The notes under the pieces: generated by a model
Database searches by the model: none
Seen by the model: only the letters and a program-made list of their open reading frames with translations
Told to the model about the DNA's origin: nothing
Program-made: the position numbers and the translations under genes
Part shown: in pieces, positions 26,116-36,395 of the stretch
Numbering within the stretch: the first letter of the stretch is position 1
Layout of the letters: each line of letters begins with the position of its first letter
Assembly: GCF_035825295.1 (NCBI RefSeq)
Contig: NZ_JAYMGI010000002.1
Span: forward strand, 992,001-1,056,000
Reading direction: 5' to 3'
DNA from: Actinacidiphila sp. DG2A-62
GTDB lineage: Bacteria; Actinomycetota; Actinomycetes; Streptomycetales; Streptomycetaceae
DNA length: 64,000 bases

Positions 26116-27683
26116 CGTCCGCCCGCCTCCCCCGCGCGGTCGCCCGCCGCGTCGGCGGTGTCCCCGGCGTCGGCGGTGTCCACGGTGTCAGCGGTGTCAG
26201 CGGTGTCCATGGCGCCGGCAACGTCCGCCAAGCCCGCGGCCTCACCGGTGTCCGCGGCGTCCCCCGCGGGGCGCGGCGCGCCGACCGTGCCGACCCGCTC
26301 GGCCGGCGCGGTGACGCGCTCGCGGCGCGCCGGAGACGCGGCGGCCTCGCCGCCCTCGGGGGCCGTCGCGCCGCCCGCGTCCTGCGTGCGGACGATCCGC
26401 ACGCGTTCGGCCCGGTGGTGACCGACCTCCTCCACCCGCAGCAGCCAGCCCGGCAGCTGCGCGGTGTCGCCGGGCGCGGGGATGCGGCCCAGCAGGTCGG
26501 CGACCAGGCCGGCCACCGTCTCGTACGGGCCCTCGGGCGCGGTCAGGCCGATCCGGCCGAGGGTGTCCACCCGGCAGCCGCCGTCGGCGTCCCACGCGGG
26601 CCGGCCCTCGTCGGCCGGCGCCTGGGCCAGCTCGGGCAGGTCGACCGCGTCGTGCTCGTCGCGCACCTCGCCGACCAGCTCCTCGACGATGTCCTCCAGG
26701 GTGACCACGCCCGCGGTGCCGCCGTACTCGTCGACCACCACCGCGATGGGCTGCTGGCTGCGCAGCAGGCCGAGCAGCGTCTGCGCGGGCAGCGTCTCGG
26801 GCACCAGCAGCGGGGCGACCGCGATCCGGGCGACCGGGGTGCGGGCGCGCAGCTCGCCGGGGACCGCGAGGGCGTCCTTGAGGTGGACCATGCCGCTGAT
26901 GTCGTCCAGCCGCTCGCGGTAGACGGGGAACCGGGACAGGCCGGTCGCGCGGGTCAGGTTCAGGACGTCCGCGGCGGTCGCGGTGTCCTCCAGCGCGCTG
27001 ACCCGGACCCGGGGCGTCATGACGTTCTCCGCGGTCAGGTCGGCCAGCGACATGGTGCGCACGAACAGGTCGGCGGTGTCCTGCTCGATCACCCCGGCGA
27101 GCGCGGAGTGCCGGGCCAGGGAGACCAGCTCGGTGGGGGTGCGGGCGGAGGCCAGCTCGTCGGCCGGCTCCACGCCGAGCATCCGCACCAGCTTGTTGGC
27201 CGCGCCGTTGAGCAGTTCGATGACCGGGCGGAAGGCGCGGGAGAAGGCCCGCTGCGGACCCGCGACCATCCGGGCCACCGCCAGCGGCCGGGAGACCGCC
27301 CAGTTCTTCGGCACGAGCTCGCCGACCACCATCTGCAGCGCGGAGGCGACCGCCATGCCGAGCACGACCGCGACGCCGGACGTCGCGCCGTCCGGGACGC
27401 CGGCCGACCCCAGCGGGCCTTCGAGCAGGCGGGCGAGGGCAGGTTCGGCGAGCATGCCGACGACCAGCGAGGTGATGGTGATGCCGAGCTGGGTGCCGGA
27501 CAGCTGGAAGGAGAGTTTGCTCAGGGCGGCGACGACGCTGCGGGCGCGGCGGTCGCCCTCGGCCGCGGCCCGCTCGGCGGCCGGCCGCTCCACGGTCACC
27601 AGGCCGAACTCGGCGGCGACGAAGAAGCCGTTGGCGAGGATCAGGACGAGGGCCGCCGCGAGCGGCAGGAGGGAGCTGATCAT
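26112..27683 (-). CDS. CorC/HlyC-type membrane protein (DUF21-CBS-CBS-CorC_HlyC)
   Basis: This 523-residue paralogue of the next gene has the full layout. It has a DUF21 membrane domain (LAAALVLILANGFFVAAEFGLV, MAVASALQMVVGELVPKNWA), two CBS motifs (MTPRVRVSALE, GLSRFPVYRE, GGTAGVVTLEDIVEELVGEV) and a CorC_HlyC domain ending about residue 430. The last 90 residues are low complexity with repeated DTAD units (DTADTADTVDTADAGDTAD), visible in the DNA as GTGTC repeats at 26150-26210. ATG 27683 starts the coupled pair. The function in cation homeostasis is inferred from family members. Confidence 0.92.
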   Translation of the reverse strand: MISSLLPLAAALVLILANGFFVAAEFGLVTVERPAAERAAAEGDRRARSVVAALSKLSFQLSGTQLGITITSLVVGMLAEPALARLLEGPLGSAGVPDGATSGVAVVLGMAVASALQMVVGELVPKNWAVSRPLAVARMVAGPQRAFSRAFRPVIELLNGAANKLVRMLGVEPADELASARTPTELVSLARHSALAGVIEQDTADLFVRTMSLADLTAENVMTPRVRVSALEDTATAADVLNLTRATGLSRFPVYRERLDDISGMVHLKDALAVPGELRARTPVARIAVAPLLVPETLPAQTLLGLLRSQQPIAVVVDEYGGTAGVVTLEDIVEELVGEVRDEHDAVDLPELAQAPADEGRPAWDADGGCRVDTLGRIGLTAPEGPYETVAGLVADLLGRIPAPGDTAQLPGWLLRVEEVGHHRAERVRIVRTQDAGGATAPEGGEAAASPARRERVTAPAERVGTVGAPRPAGDAADTGEAAGLADVAGAMDTADTADTVDTADAGDTADAAGDRAGEAGGR

Positions 27684-27939
27684 GGTGCCGCCGCTCCTGG
27701 TCGCCGGGAGGTCCCGGAGGAAGGGGCGGCGCTGGTACTACAGGACGGTTCGTCCATCGGGGTGGGGGTGTCACTCCTCGGCTGGTCGGTGCCCCGCGGC
27801 CGGCGCGGGCGGTGGTGCTGCGGGGCGGGCCCGTCGGCTCGCGGCCCGCATCCAGGGTAATCACTGCGGCGTTGCGTGCGAAGGACGGCGTGGCGCGCCC
27901 CGCGCCATGTGGCGGGGACCACACGGTGCGGGCGGCGGG

Positions 27940-28503
27940 TCAGGCGTCCCGGTGCGGTCCCGCGGTGCGCTCGCCGCGGGCCTCGCCGAGCTCCTGCGCC
28001 AGCGCGCGCAGCCGCCGCGCGTCGCGCAGCGCCTGCTGCCGGGCGATGCCGGGCTGGATGCCCATCACCGCCAGGGTGGTGCCGTCCGCGAGGTCCAGGT
28101 GCACCCACGCGTCGCCGTGCCGCAGGTTGACCCCGAGGATCTCGGCCCAGGCCAGGCGGCGCCGGACGGTGAGGTTGACCACGGTCAGCCCCTCCGCGTC
28201 GGCGACCGCCCGGGGCCGCGCGAGCAGGGTCAGCACGGCGCCGATCAGCACCCCGGTGACCACCACGGTCACCCGGTCGCCGGTGCTCCACGGCGACGCG
28301 CCCTCGCGCGGCATCAGCACCGCGACGGTGCTGAGCACGACGACCAGCGCCACGGCGAGCGAGAGCAGCAGCACCCGGGTGACCAGCGGCCGGAAGGTGA
28401 CCGGCAGGCCCAGCGCGGCGGCCGGCGCGCCGTCGCCCGCGGGGCCGGAGGGGCCGGGCGCGGCGGGGCCGTCGCCGGCCGGCCCGGAGGCGGGGCCGCT
28501 CAC
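27940..28503 (-). CDS. PH-domain-like membrane protein coupled to hisG
   Basis: The 187-residue protein has an Ala/Pro-rich N-terminus and two membrane spans (VTRVLLLSLAVALVVVLSTVAVL and VTVVVTGVLIGAVLTLLA). A bacterial PH-like beta domain follows (GLTVVNLTVRRRLAWAEILGVNL and WVHLDLADGTTLAVMGIQ). GTG 28503 overlaps the hisG stop by 4 bp (GTGA), so it is the last member of the riboflavin/histidine transcript. Its role there is unknown. It has no resemblance to a histidine or flavin enzyme. Confidence 0.85.
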   Translation of the reverse strand: MSGPASGPAGDGPAAPGPSGPAGDGAPAAALGLPVTFRPLVTRVLLLSLAVALVVVLSTVAVLMPREGASPWSTGDRVTVVVTGVLIGAVLTLLARPRAVADAEGLTVVNLTVRRRLAWAEILGVNLRHGDAWVHLDLADGTTLAVMGIQPGIARQQALRDARRLRALAQELGEARGERTAGPHRDA

Positions 28504-29348
28504 AGCCGCGCGGCGTGGATGCCGGTGGTGAGGATCGCGCGGGCGCCCAGGTCGTACAGCTCGTCCATGATCCGCTGCGCGTCCGCGGTGGGGACCATGG
28601 CGCGGACGGCGACCCAGCCCTCGTGGTGCAGCGGGGAGACGGTCGGCGACTCCAGGCCGGGGGTGAGGGCGACGGCCCGCTCGACCTGCTCGACCCGGAT
28701 GTCGTAGTCCATCATCACGTAGCGGCGGGCGACCAGGACGCCCTGCAGGCGGCGCAGGAACTGCTGCACCTTGGGCTCCTCGGGGTCGGCGCCGGTGCGC
28801 CGGACGACGACCGCCTCGGACTCCATGATCGGCTCGCCGAAGGTCTCCAGACCGGCGTTGCGCAGCGAGGTGCCGGTCTCCACGACGTCCGCGATGGCGT
28901 CGGCGACGCCGAGCTTGATCGCGGTCTCCACCGCGCCGTCGAGGTGCACCACGGAGGCGTCCACGCCGTTGTCGGCCAGGTGCTTCTCGACCACCCCCTC
29001 GTAGGAGGTGGCCACGGTGCGGCCGGCCAGGTCCTGCACGCCGGTGGCGGTGCCGGGGCGGCCGGCGTAGCGGAACGTCGAGCGGGCGAAGCCGAGTTGC
29101 AGGATCTCCTCGGCGTTGGCCCCGGAGTCCAGCAGCAGGTCGCGGCCGGTGATGCCGATGTCCAGCCGCCCGGAGCTGACGTAGATCGCGATGTCGCGCG
29201 GGCGCAGGTAGAAGAACTCGACGCCGTTGGCGGCGTCGACCATCACCAGTTCCTTGGACTCCTTGCGCTGGCGGTCGCCGGCCTCATGCAGCATGGCCGC
29301 CGCCGGTGCGGACAGTGAGCCCTTGTTGGGGACGGCGATGCGCAGCAT
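28500..29348 (-). CDS. hisG: ATP phosphoribosyltransferase (long form)
   Basis: This 282-residue enzyme catalyses the first step of histidine synthesis, joining ATP and PRPP. It opens LRIAVPNKGSLSAPA and contains IAIYVSSGRLDIGITGRDLL, the PRPP-binding loop-type LGVADAIADVVETG, and a C-terminal regulatory domain (about 205-282; LTPGLESPTVSPLHHEGWVAV). The regulatory domain marks it as the long form that is inhibited by histidine. ATG 29348 lies 104 bp after hisE, so a separate promoter is possible. Confidence 0.97.
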   Translation of the reverse strand: MLRIAVPNKGSLSAPAAAMLHEAGDRQRKESKELVMVDAANGVEFFYLRPRDIAIYVSSGRLDIGITGRDLLLDSGANAEEILQLGFARSTFRYAGRPGTATGVQDLAGRTVATSYEGVVEKHLADNGVDASVVHLDGAVETAIKLGVADAIADVVETGTSLRNAGLETFGEPIMESEAVVVRRTGADPEEPKVQQFLRRLQGVLVARRYVMMDYDIRVEQVERAVALTPGLESPTVSPLHHEGWVAVRAMVPTADAQRIMDELYDLGARAILTTGIHAARL

Positions 29349-29452
29349 GAGGACGGGTTCCTTCTCTTCGGGGCGTTTCGTGCGGGCGGACGGAGGACGT
29401 GCGGCGGACGGCACGGCGGGAGGACCCGGGGGCGGGACGGCTCCGGCCGTGC

Positions 29453-29725
29453 TCACAGATGGGCGTAGACGTCGTCCAGGGAGATCCCGCGGGCGACCAT
29501 CATCACCTGGACGTGGTACAGCAGCTGGGAGATCTCCTCGGCGGTGGCGTCGGCGCCCTCGTACTCGGCGGCCATCCACACCTCGGCGGCCTCCTCGACC
29601 ACCTTCTTGCCGATCGCGTGCACGCCCTTGCCCACCAGCTCGGCGGTGCGGGAGGTGCCGGGGTCGCCGGTGGCGGCCTTGTGCCGGAGCTCGGCGAAGA
29701 GCTCCTCGAATGTCTTGTTCGCCAT
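29453..29725 (-). CDS. hisE: Phosphoribosyl-ATP pyrophosphatase
   Basis: This 90-residue MazG-like enzyme performs the second step of histidine synthesis. The family signatures [24 protein letters not shown] (metal-binding Glu cluster) and [14 protein letters not shown] are all present. It is a stand-alone HisE, not fused to HisI, as is normal in actinomycetes. ATG 29725 follows ribH by 33 bp, so it is probably transcribed with the rib genes. Confidence 0.97.
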   Translation of the reverse strand: MANKTFEELFAELRHKAATGDPGTSRTAELVGKGVHAIGKKVVEEAAEVWMAAEYEGADATAEEISQLLYHVQVMMVARGISLDDVYAHL

Positions 29726-29758
29726 GGTGGTCCTAGCGTACGGGGAACCGGGCCCGGC

Positions 29759-30244
29759 TCACCTCCACGGTTCGGATACTGAACGCAGCAGGGCCGCGGT
29801 CGCCACCGCCGCGGTCACCGCCTCGTGTCCCTTGTCCTCGGTCGAACCGGGCAGCCCGGCGCGGTCCAGGGCCTGTTCCTCGGTGTCGCAGGTGAGCACG
29901 CCGAAGCCGACCGGCACGCCGGTGTCCACCGAGACCTGGGTGAGTCCGGCGGTCACGCCCTGGGAGACGTACTCGAAGTGCGGGGTGCCGCCGCGGATGA
30001 TCACCCCGAGCGCCACGATCGCGTCGTAGCCGCGGCCGGCCAGCACCTTGGCCACCACCGGGAGTTCGAAGCTGCCCGGCACCCGCAGCAGCGTCGGCTC
30101 GTCGATGCCCAGGTCGCGCAGGGCGCGCACGGCCCCGTCGACCAGGCCGTCCATCACCTGGGTGTGCCACTGCGCCGCGATCACCGCGACCCGCAGGTCG
30201 GCGCAGTTCTTCACGGTCAGCTCGGGGGCGCCCTTACCGCTCAC
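29759..30244 (-). CDS. ribH: 6,7-dimethyl-8-ribityllumazine synthase
   Basis: The 161-residue enzyme condenses the RibBA and RibD products to lumazine. Seen: [57 protein letters not shown] with the conserved substrate-site histidine, and [16 protein letters not shown]. The length is normal. GTG 30244 has GAGGAG upstream. It follows ribBA by 74 bp and precedes hisE by 33 bp. Confidence 0.97.
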   Translation of the reverse strand: MSGKGAPELTVKNCADLRVAVIAAQWHTQVMDGLVDGAVRALRDLGIDEPTLLRVPGSFELPVVAKVLAGRGYDAIVALGVIIRGGTPHFEYVSQGVTAGLTQVSVDTGVPVGFGVLTCDTEEQALDRAGLPGSTEDKGHEAVTAAVATAALLRSVSEPWR

Positions 30245-30318
30245 GGGTGCTGTCTCCTCGGTACGTCGGTACGTGCTGGGGGGTACGGGGGGTCGTGCGG
30301 GTGTCGTGCGGGTGTCGT

Positions 30319-31587
30319 TCAGTGGCCGGAGGCGTCCAGCCAGGGCAGGTCGTGGCCCATCCGGTCGCGCTTGGTGCGCAGGTAGCGCAGGTTGTGCTCG
30401 CCCGCGGCCACCGGCACCGGTTCGACGCCCAGGACGTCCAGGCCGTGCCGGACCAGCGCACCGGTCTTGTCGGGGTTGTTGGTCATCAGCCGCAGCGACC
30501 GCACGCCGAGGTCGGCGAGCATGTGCGCGGCGGCGCCGTAGTCGCGCGCGTCGGCGGGCAGGCCGAGTTCGAGGTTGGCGTCGAGGGTGTCGCGCCCGCG
30601 CTCCTGCAGTTCGTAGGCGCGCAGCTTGGACAGCAGGCCGATGCCGCGGCCCTCGTGGCCGCGCAGGTAGAGCACCACGCCGCGGCCGGCCTCGGCGACC
30701 CGGCGCAGCGCGGCCTGCAGCTGCGGGCCGCAGTCGCACCGCTGGGAGCCGAAGACGTCGCCGGTCAGGCACTCGGAGTGGACCCGGACCAGCACGTCGG
30801 AGCCGTCGCCGATGTCGCCGGCGACCAGCGCGATGTGCTCCACGCCGTCGGCGGTGCTGCGGTAGCCGTAGGCGGTGAAGTCGCCGTAGGCGGTGGGCAG
30901 CGCGGTGTGCGCCTCGCGCCGCACGGTGGGCTCGCTGGAGCGGCGGTAGGCGATCAGGTCCTCGATCGAGATGATCGCCAGGCCGTGCTTGCGGGCGAAG
31001 GGCACCAGCTCCGGCAGCCGGGCCATGGTGCCGTCCTCCAGCGCGATCTCCACGATCGCCGCGGCGGGCCGCAGTCCGGCCAGCCGGGCCAGGTCGACGC
31101 CGGCCTCGGTGTGTCCCGCCCGGGTCAGCACGCCGCCGGGCCGGGCCCGCAGCGGAAAGACGTGGCCCGGTCTGACGAAGTCCCCGGCGGTCGCGGTGGG
31201 GTCGGCCAGCAGCCGGATGGTGGTGGCGCGGTCGGCGGCGGAGATGCCGGTGGTCACGCCGTGCTCGGCGGTCGCGTCGACCGAGACGGTGAACGCGGTG
31301 CGCATCGACTCGGTGTTGGCCTCGACCATCTGCGGCAGGTCCAGCCGGTCCTGGGCGGGCCCCTCCATCGGCACGCAGATCAGCCCGCGGCACTCGTTCA
31401 TCATGAACGCGACCGTCTCCGGGGTGATCTTCTCGGCGGCCACGACGACGTCGCCCTCGTTCTCCCGGTTCTCGTCGTCGACGACCACGACCGGGCGGCC
31501 CGCGGCGATGTCGGCGACGGCCCGTTCGACGGGGTCGAGCCGGAGCGTGGCGGTCCAGTCGTCCTGCAGTGCGGTAACGGCGCTCAT
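30319..31587 (-). CDS. ribBA: Bifunctional DHBP synthase / GTP cyclohydrolase II
   Basis: The 422-residue protein combines RibB (about 15-215; [36 protein letters not shown]) and RibA (about 220-422). The GTP cyclohydrolase II zinc site is in [40 protein letters not shown] and [10 protein letters not shown] follow. It supplies both precursors of riboflavin. ATG 31587 overlaps the ribM stop (ATGA). Confidence 0.97.
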   Translation of the reverse strand: MSAVTALQDDWTATLRLDPVERAVADIAAGRPVVVVDDENRENEGDVVVAAEKITPETVAFMMNECRGLICVPMEGPAQDRLDLPQMVEANTESMRTAFTVSVDATAEHGVTTGISAADRATTIRLLADPTATAGDFVRPGHVFPLRARPGGVLTRAGHTEAGVDLARLAGLRPAAAIVEIALEDGTMARLPELVPFARKHGLAIISIEDLIAYRRSSEPTVRREAHTALPTAYGDFTAYGYRSTADGVEHIALVAGDIGDGSDVLVRVHSECLTGDVFGSQRCDCGPQLQAALRRVAEAGRGVVLYLRGHEGRGIGLLSKLRAYELQERGRDTLDANLELGLPADARDYGAAAHMLADLGVRSLRLMTNNPDKTGALVRHGLDVLGVEPVPVAAGEHNLRYLRTKRDRMGHDLPWLDASGH

Positions 31588-32348
31588 GCCGCTACTCCTT
31601 CCGCGACGTCGGTGCCCTGGGAATCCTGGGGGTGGTCGGTGACGGCGCCGGGTGCGGCGTCGTCCCGGTGCTCGGAGCCGCGCTGTACGGGGTCGGCGCC
31701 GTCCTGCTCCGCGGGTCCGCGGCCGGCGGGCGCCGCCCGCCGGGTCTGCTGCCACCACGCGTACATGCCGGCGAGGACCAGGACGAAGTAGATGATGTAG
31801 ACGAGCCCGGAGAAGGGCAGGCCGCTGTGGAAGTTGAGCGGCACGCCGACCACGTCGACGGCGAGCCAGGCGAACCAGAACTCGACCCAGCCGCGTGCCT
31901 GCGCGACCATCGCGGCGAGCGTGCCGACGAAGATGTACGCGTCCGGCCAGGGGTTCCACGACAGCGACGGGTAGGCCAGGAAGAGCGAGGCGACCGCGAC
32001 GGTGCCCAGGCCGGTGGCCACGACCAGCAGCGCGCGCTCCTTCCAGGTGGCGAAGCGGATCGCCACCCGGCCGCTGTCCGCCCGGCCGCGCCGCCACTGG
32101 AACCAGCCCCAGCCGGCCACCGTGATCACCACGAACTGCTTGCCGACGCCGCCGCCGAGCTGCGCGCTCCAGAACGCGGCGACCAGCACCGCGCCGGACA
32201 GCAGCTGCACCGGCCAGGTGAGCATCGCGCGCCGCCAGCCGAGGGCGAGCGCGGCCAGGCCCAGCAGGTTGCCGATCATGTCGGACCACATGACGTGCTG
32301 GTCGAAGGCGGTGAACGCCTCGCTGTTCAGCCAGTGCAGGGCGCTCAC
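31584..32348 (-). CDS. ribM: PnuC-family riboflavin transporter (RibM)
   Basis: The 254-residue membrane protein has about seven spans (for example [47 protein letters not shown] and [18 protein letters not shown]). It carries the PnuC-type aromatic motifs WFQWRRG and [18 protein letters not shown]. PnuC proteins move nicotinamide riboside by facilitated diffusion. The version inside FMN-riboswitch operons of Streptomyces and Corynebacterium is the riboflavin carrier RibM/PnuX. The operon position (GTG overlapping the ribE stop, stop overlapping the ribBA start) supports RibM. The C-terminal 45 residues are hydrophilic. Confidence 0.88.
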   Translation of the reverse strand: MSALHWLNSEAFTAFDQHVMWSDMIGNLLGLAALALGWRRAMLTWPVQLLSGAVLVAAFWSAQLGGGVGKQFVVITVAGWGWFQWRRGRADSGRVAIRFATWKERALLVVATGLGTVAVASLFLAYPSLSWNPWPDAYIFVGTLAAMVAQARGWVEFWFAWLAVDVVGVPLNFHSGLPFSGLVYIIYFVLVLAGMYAWWQQTRRAAPAGRGPAEQDGADPVQRGSEHRDDAAPGAVTDHPQDSQGTDVAEGVAA

Positions 32349-33031
32349 TTGACGGCCTCCGCAGCGCGGACGCGTGCCGCGGCGTCCGGGGTGTCGCCGG
32401 CGGCGGTTCCCGGGACGCCCGCGCCGGCGGCCTGGTCCGCCGCGCGGTCGCCGAGCATCCGCTCGACGTACTTGGCGATGACGTCGACCTCCAGGTTGAC
32501 CGGGTCGCCGGGCTGCTTGATGCCGAGCGTGGTCAGCGCGAGGGTGGTCGGGATGAGGCTGACGCTGAACCAGTCGGGCGCGGCGTCGACCACGGTGAGG
32601 CTGATGCCGTCCACCGTGATGGAGCCCTTCTCGACCACGTAGCGGCTCAACTGCGCGGGCAGCGCGATCCGGACGATCTCCCAGTGCTCGGCGGGGGTGC
32701 GCTCCAGCACGGTGCCGGTGCCGTCGACGTGGCCCTGCACCAGGTGGCCGCCGAGCCGGCCGCCGAGGGCCATCGGCCGCTCCAGGTTGACCCGGGAGCC
32801 GGGGGCGAGCGCGCCGAGGCTGGAGCGGTTCAGGGTCTCGGCCATCACGTCGGCGGTGAAGGAGCCGTCGCCGAACTCGACGACGGTCAGGCAGACGCCG
32901 TTGACGGCGATCGAGTCGCCGTGCTTGGCGCCTTCGGTGACGACGGGTCCGCGGACGGTGAACCGGGAGGCGTCGCCCAGATTCTCGACGGCGGTGATCT
33001 CACCCAGTTCTTCGACGATTCCGGTGAACAC
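32345..33031 (-). CDS. ribE: Riboflavin synthase, alpha chain
   Basis: This 228-residue enzyme dismutates two lumazines to riboflavin. It shows the two internally duplicated barrels: [11 protein letters not shown] and [12 protein letters not shown] in the first, then [13 protein letters not shown] and [12 protein letters not shown] in the second. GTG 33031 is one base after the ribD stop, with AGGAGA upstream. The last 35 residues are an extra Ala-rich tail. The stop overlaps ribM. Confidence 0.97.
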   Translation of the reverse strand: MFTGIVEELGEITAVENLGDASRFTVRGPVVTEGAKHGDSIAVNGVCLTVVEFGDGSFTADVMAETLNRSSLGALAPGSRVNLERPMALGGRLGGHLVQGHVDGTGTVLERTPAEHWEIVRIALPAQLSRYVVEKGSITVDGISLTVVDAAPDWFSVSLIPTTLALTTLGIKQPGDPVNLEVDVIAKYVERMLGDRAADQAAGAGVPGTAAGDTPDAAARVRAAEAVK

Positions 33032-33032
33032 T

Positions 33033-34163
33033 TCAGCTCTCCTGGGGAGTTCGGGGAGTGGGGACGGCGGTGAGGCGCAGGTCCGGCCCGAGGCGGGCGA
33101 CATCGGTCACGGCCAGCCGCAACGCCTGGGCGATGGTGCTGATTCCGGCGTCGGCCAGGGCCGCGGGCCCGGCGCCGAGCAGCGCGGGCGCGAGGTACGC
33201 GGTGACGGCGTCGACCGCGCCGGCCGCGACGAACGCGCCGGCCAGCGTCGGGCCGCCTTCCAGCAGGACCGAGCGGACGCCGCGGGCGTGCAGTTCGGTC
33301 AGCAGCGCGGGGATGTCGAGACCGGTCCCGCCCGCGCCGCCGGTCCCGCCCGGGGCGGTGGCCGCGTACGGCAGCCGGACCGTGTCGACGCCCGGCAGGT
33401 GGGAGGTGTCGGCGTCCTTGCCGACCGCGACCAGGGTGGGAGCGGCGTCGTCCAGGACGGGCGCGGTGGGGGTGATGCGGGCGCGGGTGTCGACGACCAC
33501 CCGCAGCGGCTGGGTGGCGCCGTCGATGCCGCGCACCGCCAGGTGCGGGTCGTCGGCGACGAGGGTGCCGGAGCCGACCACGACCGCGTCGGACTCGGCG
33601 CGCAGCCGGTGCACGTCGGCGCGGGACTCGGCCGAGCTGATCCAGCGGCTGGTGCCGTCGGCGGCGGCGATCCGGCCGTCGAGCGTGGCGGCGTACTTCC
33701 ACCGCACGTGCGGGCGGCCGAGCCGGACCGAGGTGAGCCAGGCGGTGTTGACCGCGGCGGCCTCCTCCGCGAGCAGCCCGCCCTCGGTGTCGACGCCGGC
33801 CGCCCGCAGGGTCTGCGCGCCGCCGGCCGCGGCCGGGCTAGGGTCGGCGACCGCGTACACGACGCGGGCCACGCCGGCCTCGATGAGCGCCTGGGCGCAG
33901 GGGCCGGTCCGGCCGGTGTGGTTGCACGGTTCGAGGGTGACCAGCGCGGTGCCGCCGCGGGCCCGGTCGCCGGCCGCGCGCAGCGCGTGCACCTCGGCGT
34001 GCGGGCCGCCGGCCCTGCGGTGCCAGCCCTCGCCCACGGTCTCGCCCGCGGCGTCGAGGACGACACAGCCGACCACGGGGTTGGGGGCGGTGGCGCCGAG
34101 GGCGCGTGCGGACAGCGCGATCGCGCGCCGCATCGCGGCTGCTTCCGTGGCGGTGTCGGCCAC
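33033..34163 (-). CDS. ribD: Bifunctional pyrimidine deaminase / reductase
   Basis: The 376-residue protein carries out steps 2 and 3 of riboflavin synthesis. The N-terminal deaminase has the zinc site HAEVHAL and [11 protein letters not shown]. The C-terminal reductase has [22 protein letters not shown] and [17 protein letters not shown] 34163 is chosen because AGGAGG is five bases upstream. It is the first gene after the FMN riboswitch, so its translation or leader is the direct control point for the whole unit. Confidence 0.96.
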   Translation of the reverse strand: MADTATEAAAMRRAIALSARALGATAPNPVVGCVVLDAAGETVGEGWHRRAGGPHAEVHALRAAGDRARGGTALVTLEPCNHTGRTGPCAQALIEAGVARVVYAVADPSPAAAGGAQTLRAAGVDTEGGLLAEEAAAVNTAWLTSVRLGRPHVRWKYAATLDGRIAAADGTSRWISSAESRADVHRLRAESDAVVVGSGTLVADDPHLAVRGIDGATQPLRVVVDTRARITPTAPVLDDAAPTLVAVGKDADTSHLPGVDTVRLPYAATAPGGTGGAGGTGLDIPALLTELHARGVRSVLLEGGPTLAGAFVAAGAVDAVTAYLAPALLGAGPAALADAGISTIAQALRLAVTDVARLGPDLRLTAVPTPRTPQES

Positions 34164-34300
34164 CGGGTCCTCCTGCCTCATCGGGCACGGACTCCGGGGC
34201 ATCGGGACTCAGCGGGGTTTCTCCGGGGGTTCTGGCGCCTGCGGTCCTCGCGCTTCGCGCGGTCCCGCCTGCGGCGGCGAACTCCTGAGTGAACGCCCGC

Positions 34301-34429
34301 CGCGCACTGCCTCCCATCCGGACTTTCACCGTCGGTCCAGGAATTTCACCTGGTCAACCGGCCGCTGGTTGCGGTCGGGTCGCGGACTGTAACCGCCGGT
34401 TCGGAATTTCACCGACCCCGGAGTGCGCG
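34301..34429 (-). promoter_or_regulatory. FMN riboswitch (RFN element)
   Basis: Read on the minus strand, the segment has the RFN core. GGTCGGTGAAATTCCGAACC and GGCGGTTACAGTCC are followed by CCAGGTGAAATTCCTGG and GACGGTGAAAGTCCGGATGG. The closing P1 stem is AGTGCGCG (34422-34429) with CGCGCACT (34301-34308). The ribD start is 138 nt downstream. The expression platform lies in that GC-rich interval. FMN binding would shut down ribD and the genes behind it. Confidence 0.96.
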
Positions 34430-34808
34430 AACGTCACTACTGACTTCAGTCTGCCACGCCCGCTCCCCCTGCTCCAGCCTCCGCCTGTGCACTGCCTCAC
34501 ACAGGGCACGTCCGAAGTAACGCGCGGCGACGGGTCCGGGCGCGCGGGCGGCGGGGAAACGGCAGGCGGGGCGGGCGGGCGGCGGCGACGCCGGGCCGGG
34601 ATCGGGAGGCTGCGGGCCGGGGTTGGGGACTGCGGCCCGGCCCGGCCCGGCCCGGCAGGCGGCGGCCCGCGCCGCCCGTCCCGGCAGGCGGCGGGACGGG
34701 CGGCGGGACGGGGTGCGAGGTCGGCCCGGCAGGCGGCGGGGCGGGCCGCGGGGTCGGCCGCGCGGGGCGGGGGCGGTCGGCCGCTCGCGCGGCCGGCGCG
34801 GGCGGGGG
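34430..34808. other. Intergenic region upstream of the FMN riboswitch
   Basis: The 379-bp gap separates the riboswitch from the end of the ROK gene. The first 80 bp must contain the rib promoter, but no strong consensus is visible. From 34560 to 34800 the sequence is nearly pure G/C with GGCCC runs and recurrent copies of CCCGGCAGGCGGC. Frames are open on several strands but I see no gene. Confidence 0.45.
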
Positions 34809-36196
34809 TCAGCCCTGCGGGCTGAAGAGGTCGTCCTGCGCGGCGTCCATCGCCGTGACCACCGCGCCGCGCAGCACGGGCTGCGCGCCGGCCACGGTGG
34901 GGACGACGGCGGTGTGCAGCGGGGAGATGGCCGCGAGCCGGTCGGCGACCCGGTCGGCGAGCGCGGCGCCGCCGGCCTGGCCGACCTCGCCGGCCAGCAC
35001 CACCTGGCCGGGGTCGAGCACCGCGCACATCGCGGCGGCGCCGAGCGCGATCCGCCCGGCCAGTTCGTCGAGGAAGCCCTCCCCGCGGACCCCGCGGCCA
35101 GGGCGGCGCGCACGGCCGCCGCGGCGGCGTCCGCGTCGTCGTCGCGTTTGCGGGTCCCGGCCGGGGCGGGCGCCGCGACGGGCACGCCGTGCCGGTCGGC
35201 CAGGGCGCGCACGGCGCGTCCGCCGACCAGCCCGTGGTAGCCGCTGTCGCAGTCCGTCGCGGTGGGCAGCGCGCCGTCGGGCGAGATCGGCAGGAAGCCG
35301 ACCTCGCCCGCGCCGCCGGAGACGCCGCGCCGCAGCCGTCCGTCCAGCACGACCGCCGCGCCGACGCCGGCGCCCAGCCACAGCAGCACGAAGGTCTCCG
35401 CGTCCGGCTCCCCCTCGTCGGCCCGCGCCTCCTGATACCGCGGCCCGCCGGCGCGCTCGTGCGGCAACCCGGCGCGGCGCCCGTCCCGGCCGCCCGTCTC
35501 TGACGTCTCCGCGCCCGCACCCCGTTCGTCCGCGCCAGCTCCGCCCTCCGCGCCGGCTCCGCCCTCCGCGCGGGCCCGCTGCTCGGCGACCGCCGCGAGG
35601 TTCACCTCGTTCTCCAGCAGCACCGGCACGCCGAAACTCTTGCGCACCTCGTCGACCAGATCGCCGTGCCAGCCGGGGAGCGCCCGCGTGGTGCGGATGC
35701 GGCCGGTGACCGGGTCGATCATGCCGGGCGCGCCGAAGGCGACGGTGTGCAGCGCGTCGGCCCCCGCGTCCCGGGCGGCGCCACGCAGCAGGCCGATGCC
35801 GTCCCGCACGGTGGCGGCGGGATCGGCGTCCTGCGGCACCCGCAGCGACGCGCGGGCGACCGTACGGCCCAGCAGGTCGGCGATCTCCACCCGCACGGAG
35901 TCCAGCCGCACGTCGAGTCCCGCGACGTACGCGCGGTCGGCGACGATGCCGTAGACGCGGGCGTTGGGGCCGCGGTTGGACTCCCCCGCCTCGCCGACGA
36001 CCTCGATCAGGCCCGACTCCCGCAGCCGCTCGACCAGATCGGCCACGCTCGGCCGCGACATGCCGATGAGGTCCCTCAACCGCCCGGCGGTGAGCGGGCC
36101 TTCGCGCTGCAGCAGGCGCAGCGCCAGCCGGTCGTTGATGGCCCGGGCGGTGCGGGGCGAGGCGCCCCTCCCGGCGTGCACGCGGGAGACGGTCAT
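34809..36196 (-). CDS. ROK family transcriptional regulator, frameshifted
   Basis: Residues from ATG 36196 give a ROK regulator. It has an N-terminal winged helix (NDRLALRLLQREGPLTAGRLRD, SRPSVADLVERL), then the ROK fold (VAFGAPGMIDPVTGRIR, LLENEVNLAAVAEQ, LWLGAGVGAAVVLDG, RGVSGGAGEVGFLP). At the C run 35081-35084 the frame is lost. The true C-terminus (GFLDELAGRIALGAAAM to AAQDDLFSPQG, stop 34809) continues in another frame. Restoring one G on the coding strand gives about 462 residues. A 60-residue Gly/Ala/Glu/Arg insert interrupts the fold. It is divergent from an MFS gene with a palindromic operator between them. The shift may be a sequencing error. Confidence 0.85.
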
Positions 36197-36395
36197 GGGG
36201 CGATCCTTCCAGAACGGGGGCCTGGCCCCGCCCGGCGCCGCACCGGCCGGGCCGGCGCCGTGCCCACTCCCGGCGAGGGTCCGGACGAGGCCCCGGCGGA
36301 ACGCTCCGGGCGGACGTCCCGCGGCGAACTCCGCGCGAGGGGGGCACTCGGCGCGACGGCCTCGACCGCGGCAGCCGGGGCAGCCGGGCCGCGCC

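Noticed and set aside
35075-35095. Programmed -1 frameshifting in the ROK gene
   Set aside because: There is no canonical slippery heptamer or downstream stimulator, and ROK regulators are not known to use frameshifting; a homopolymer indel is simpler.
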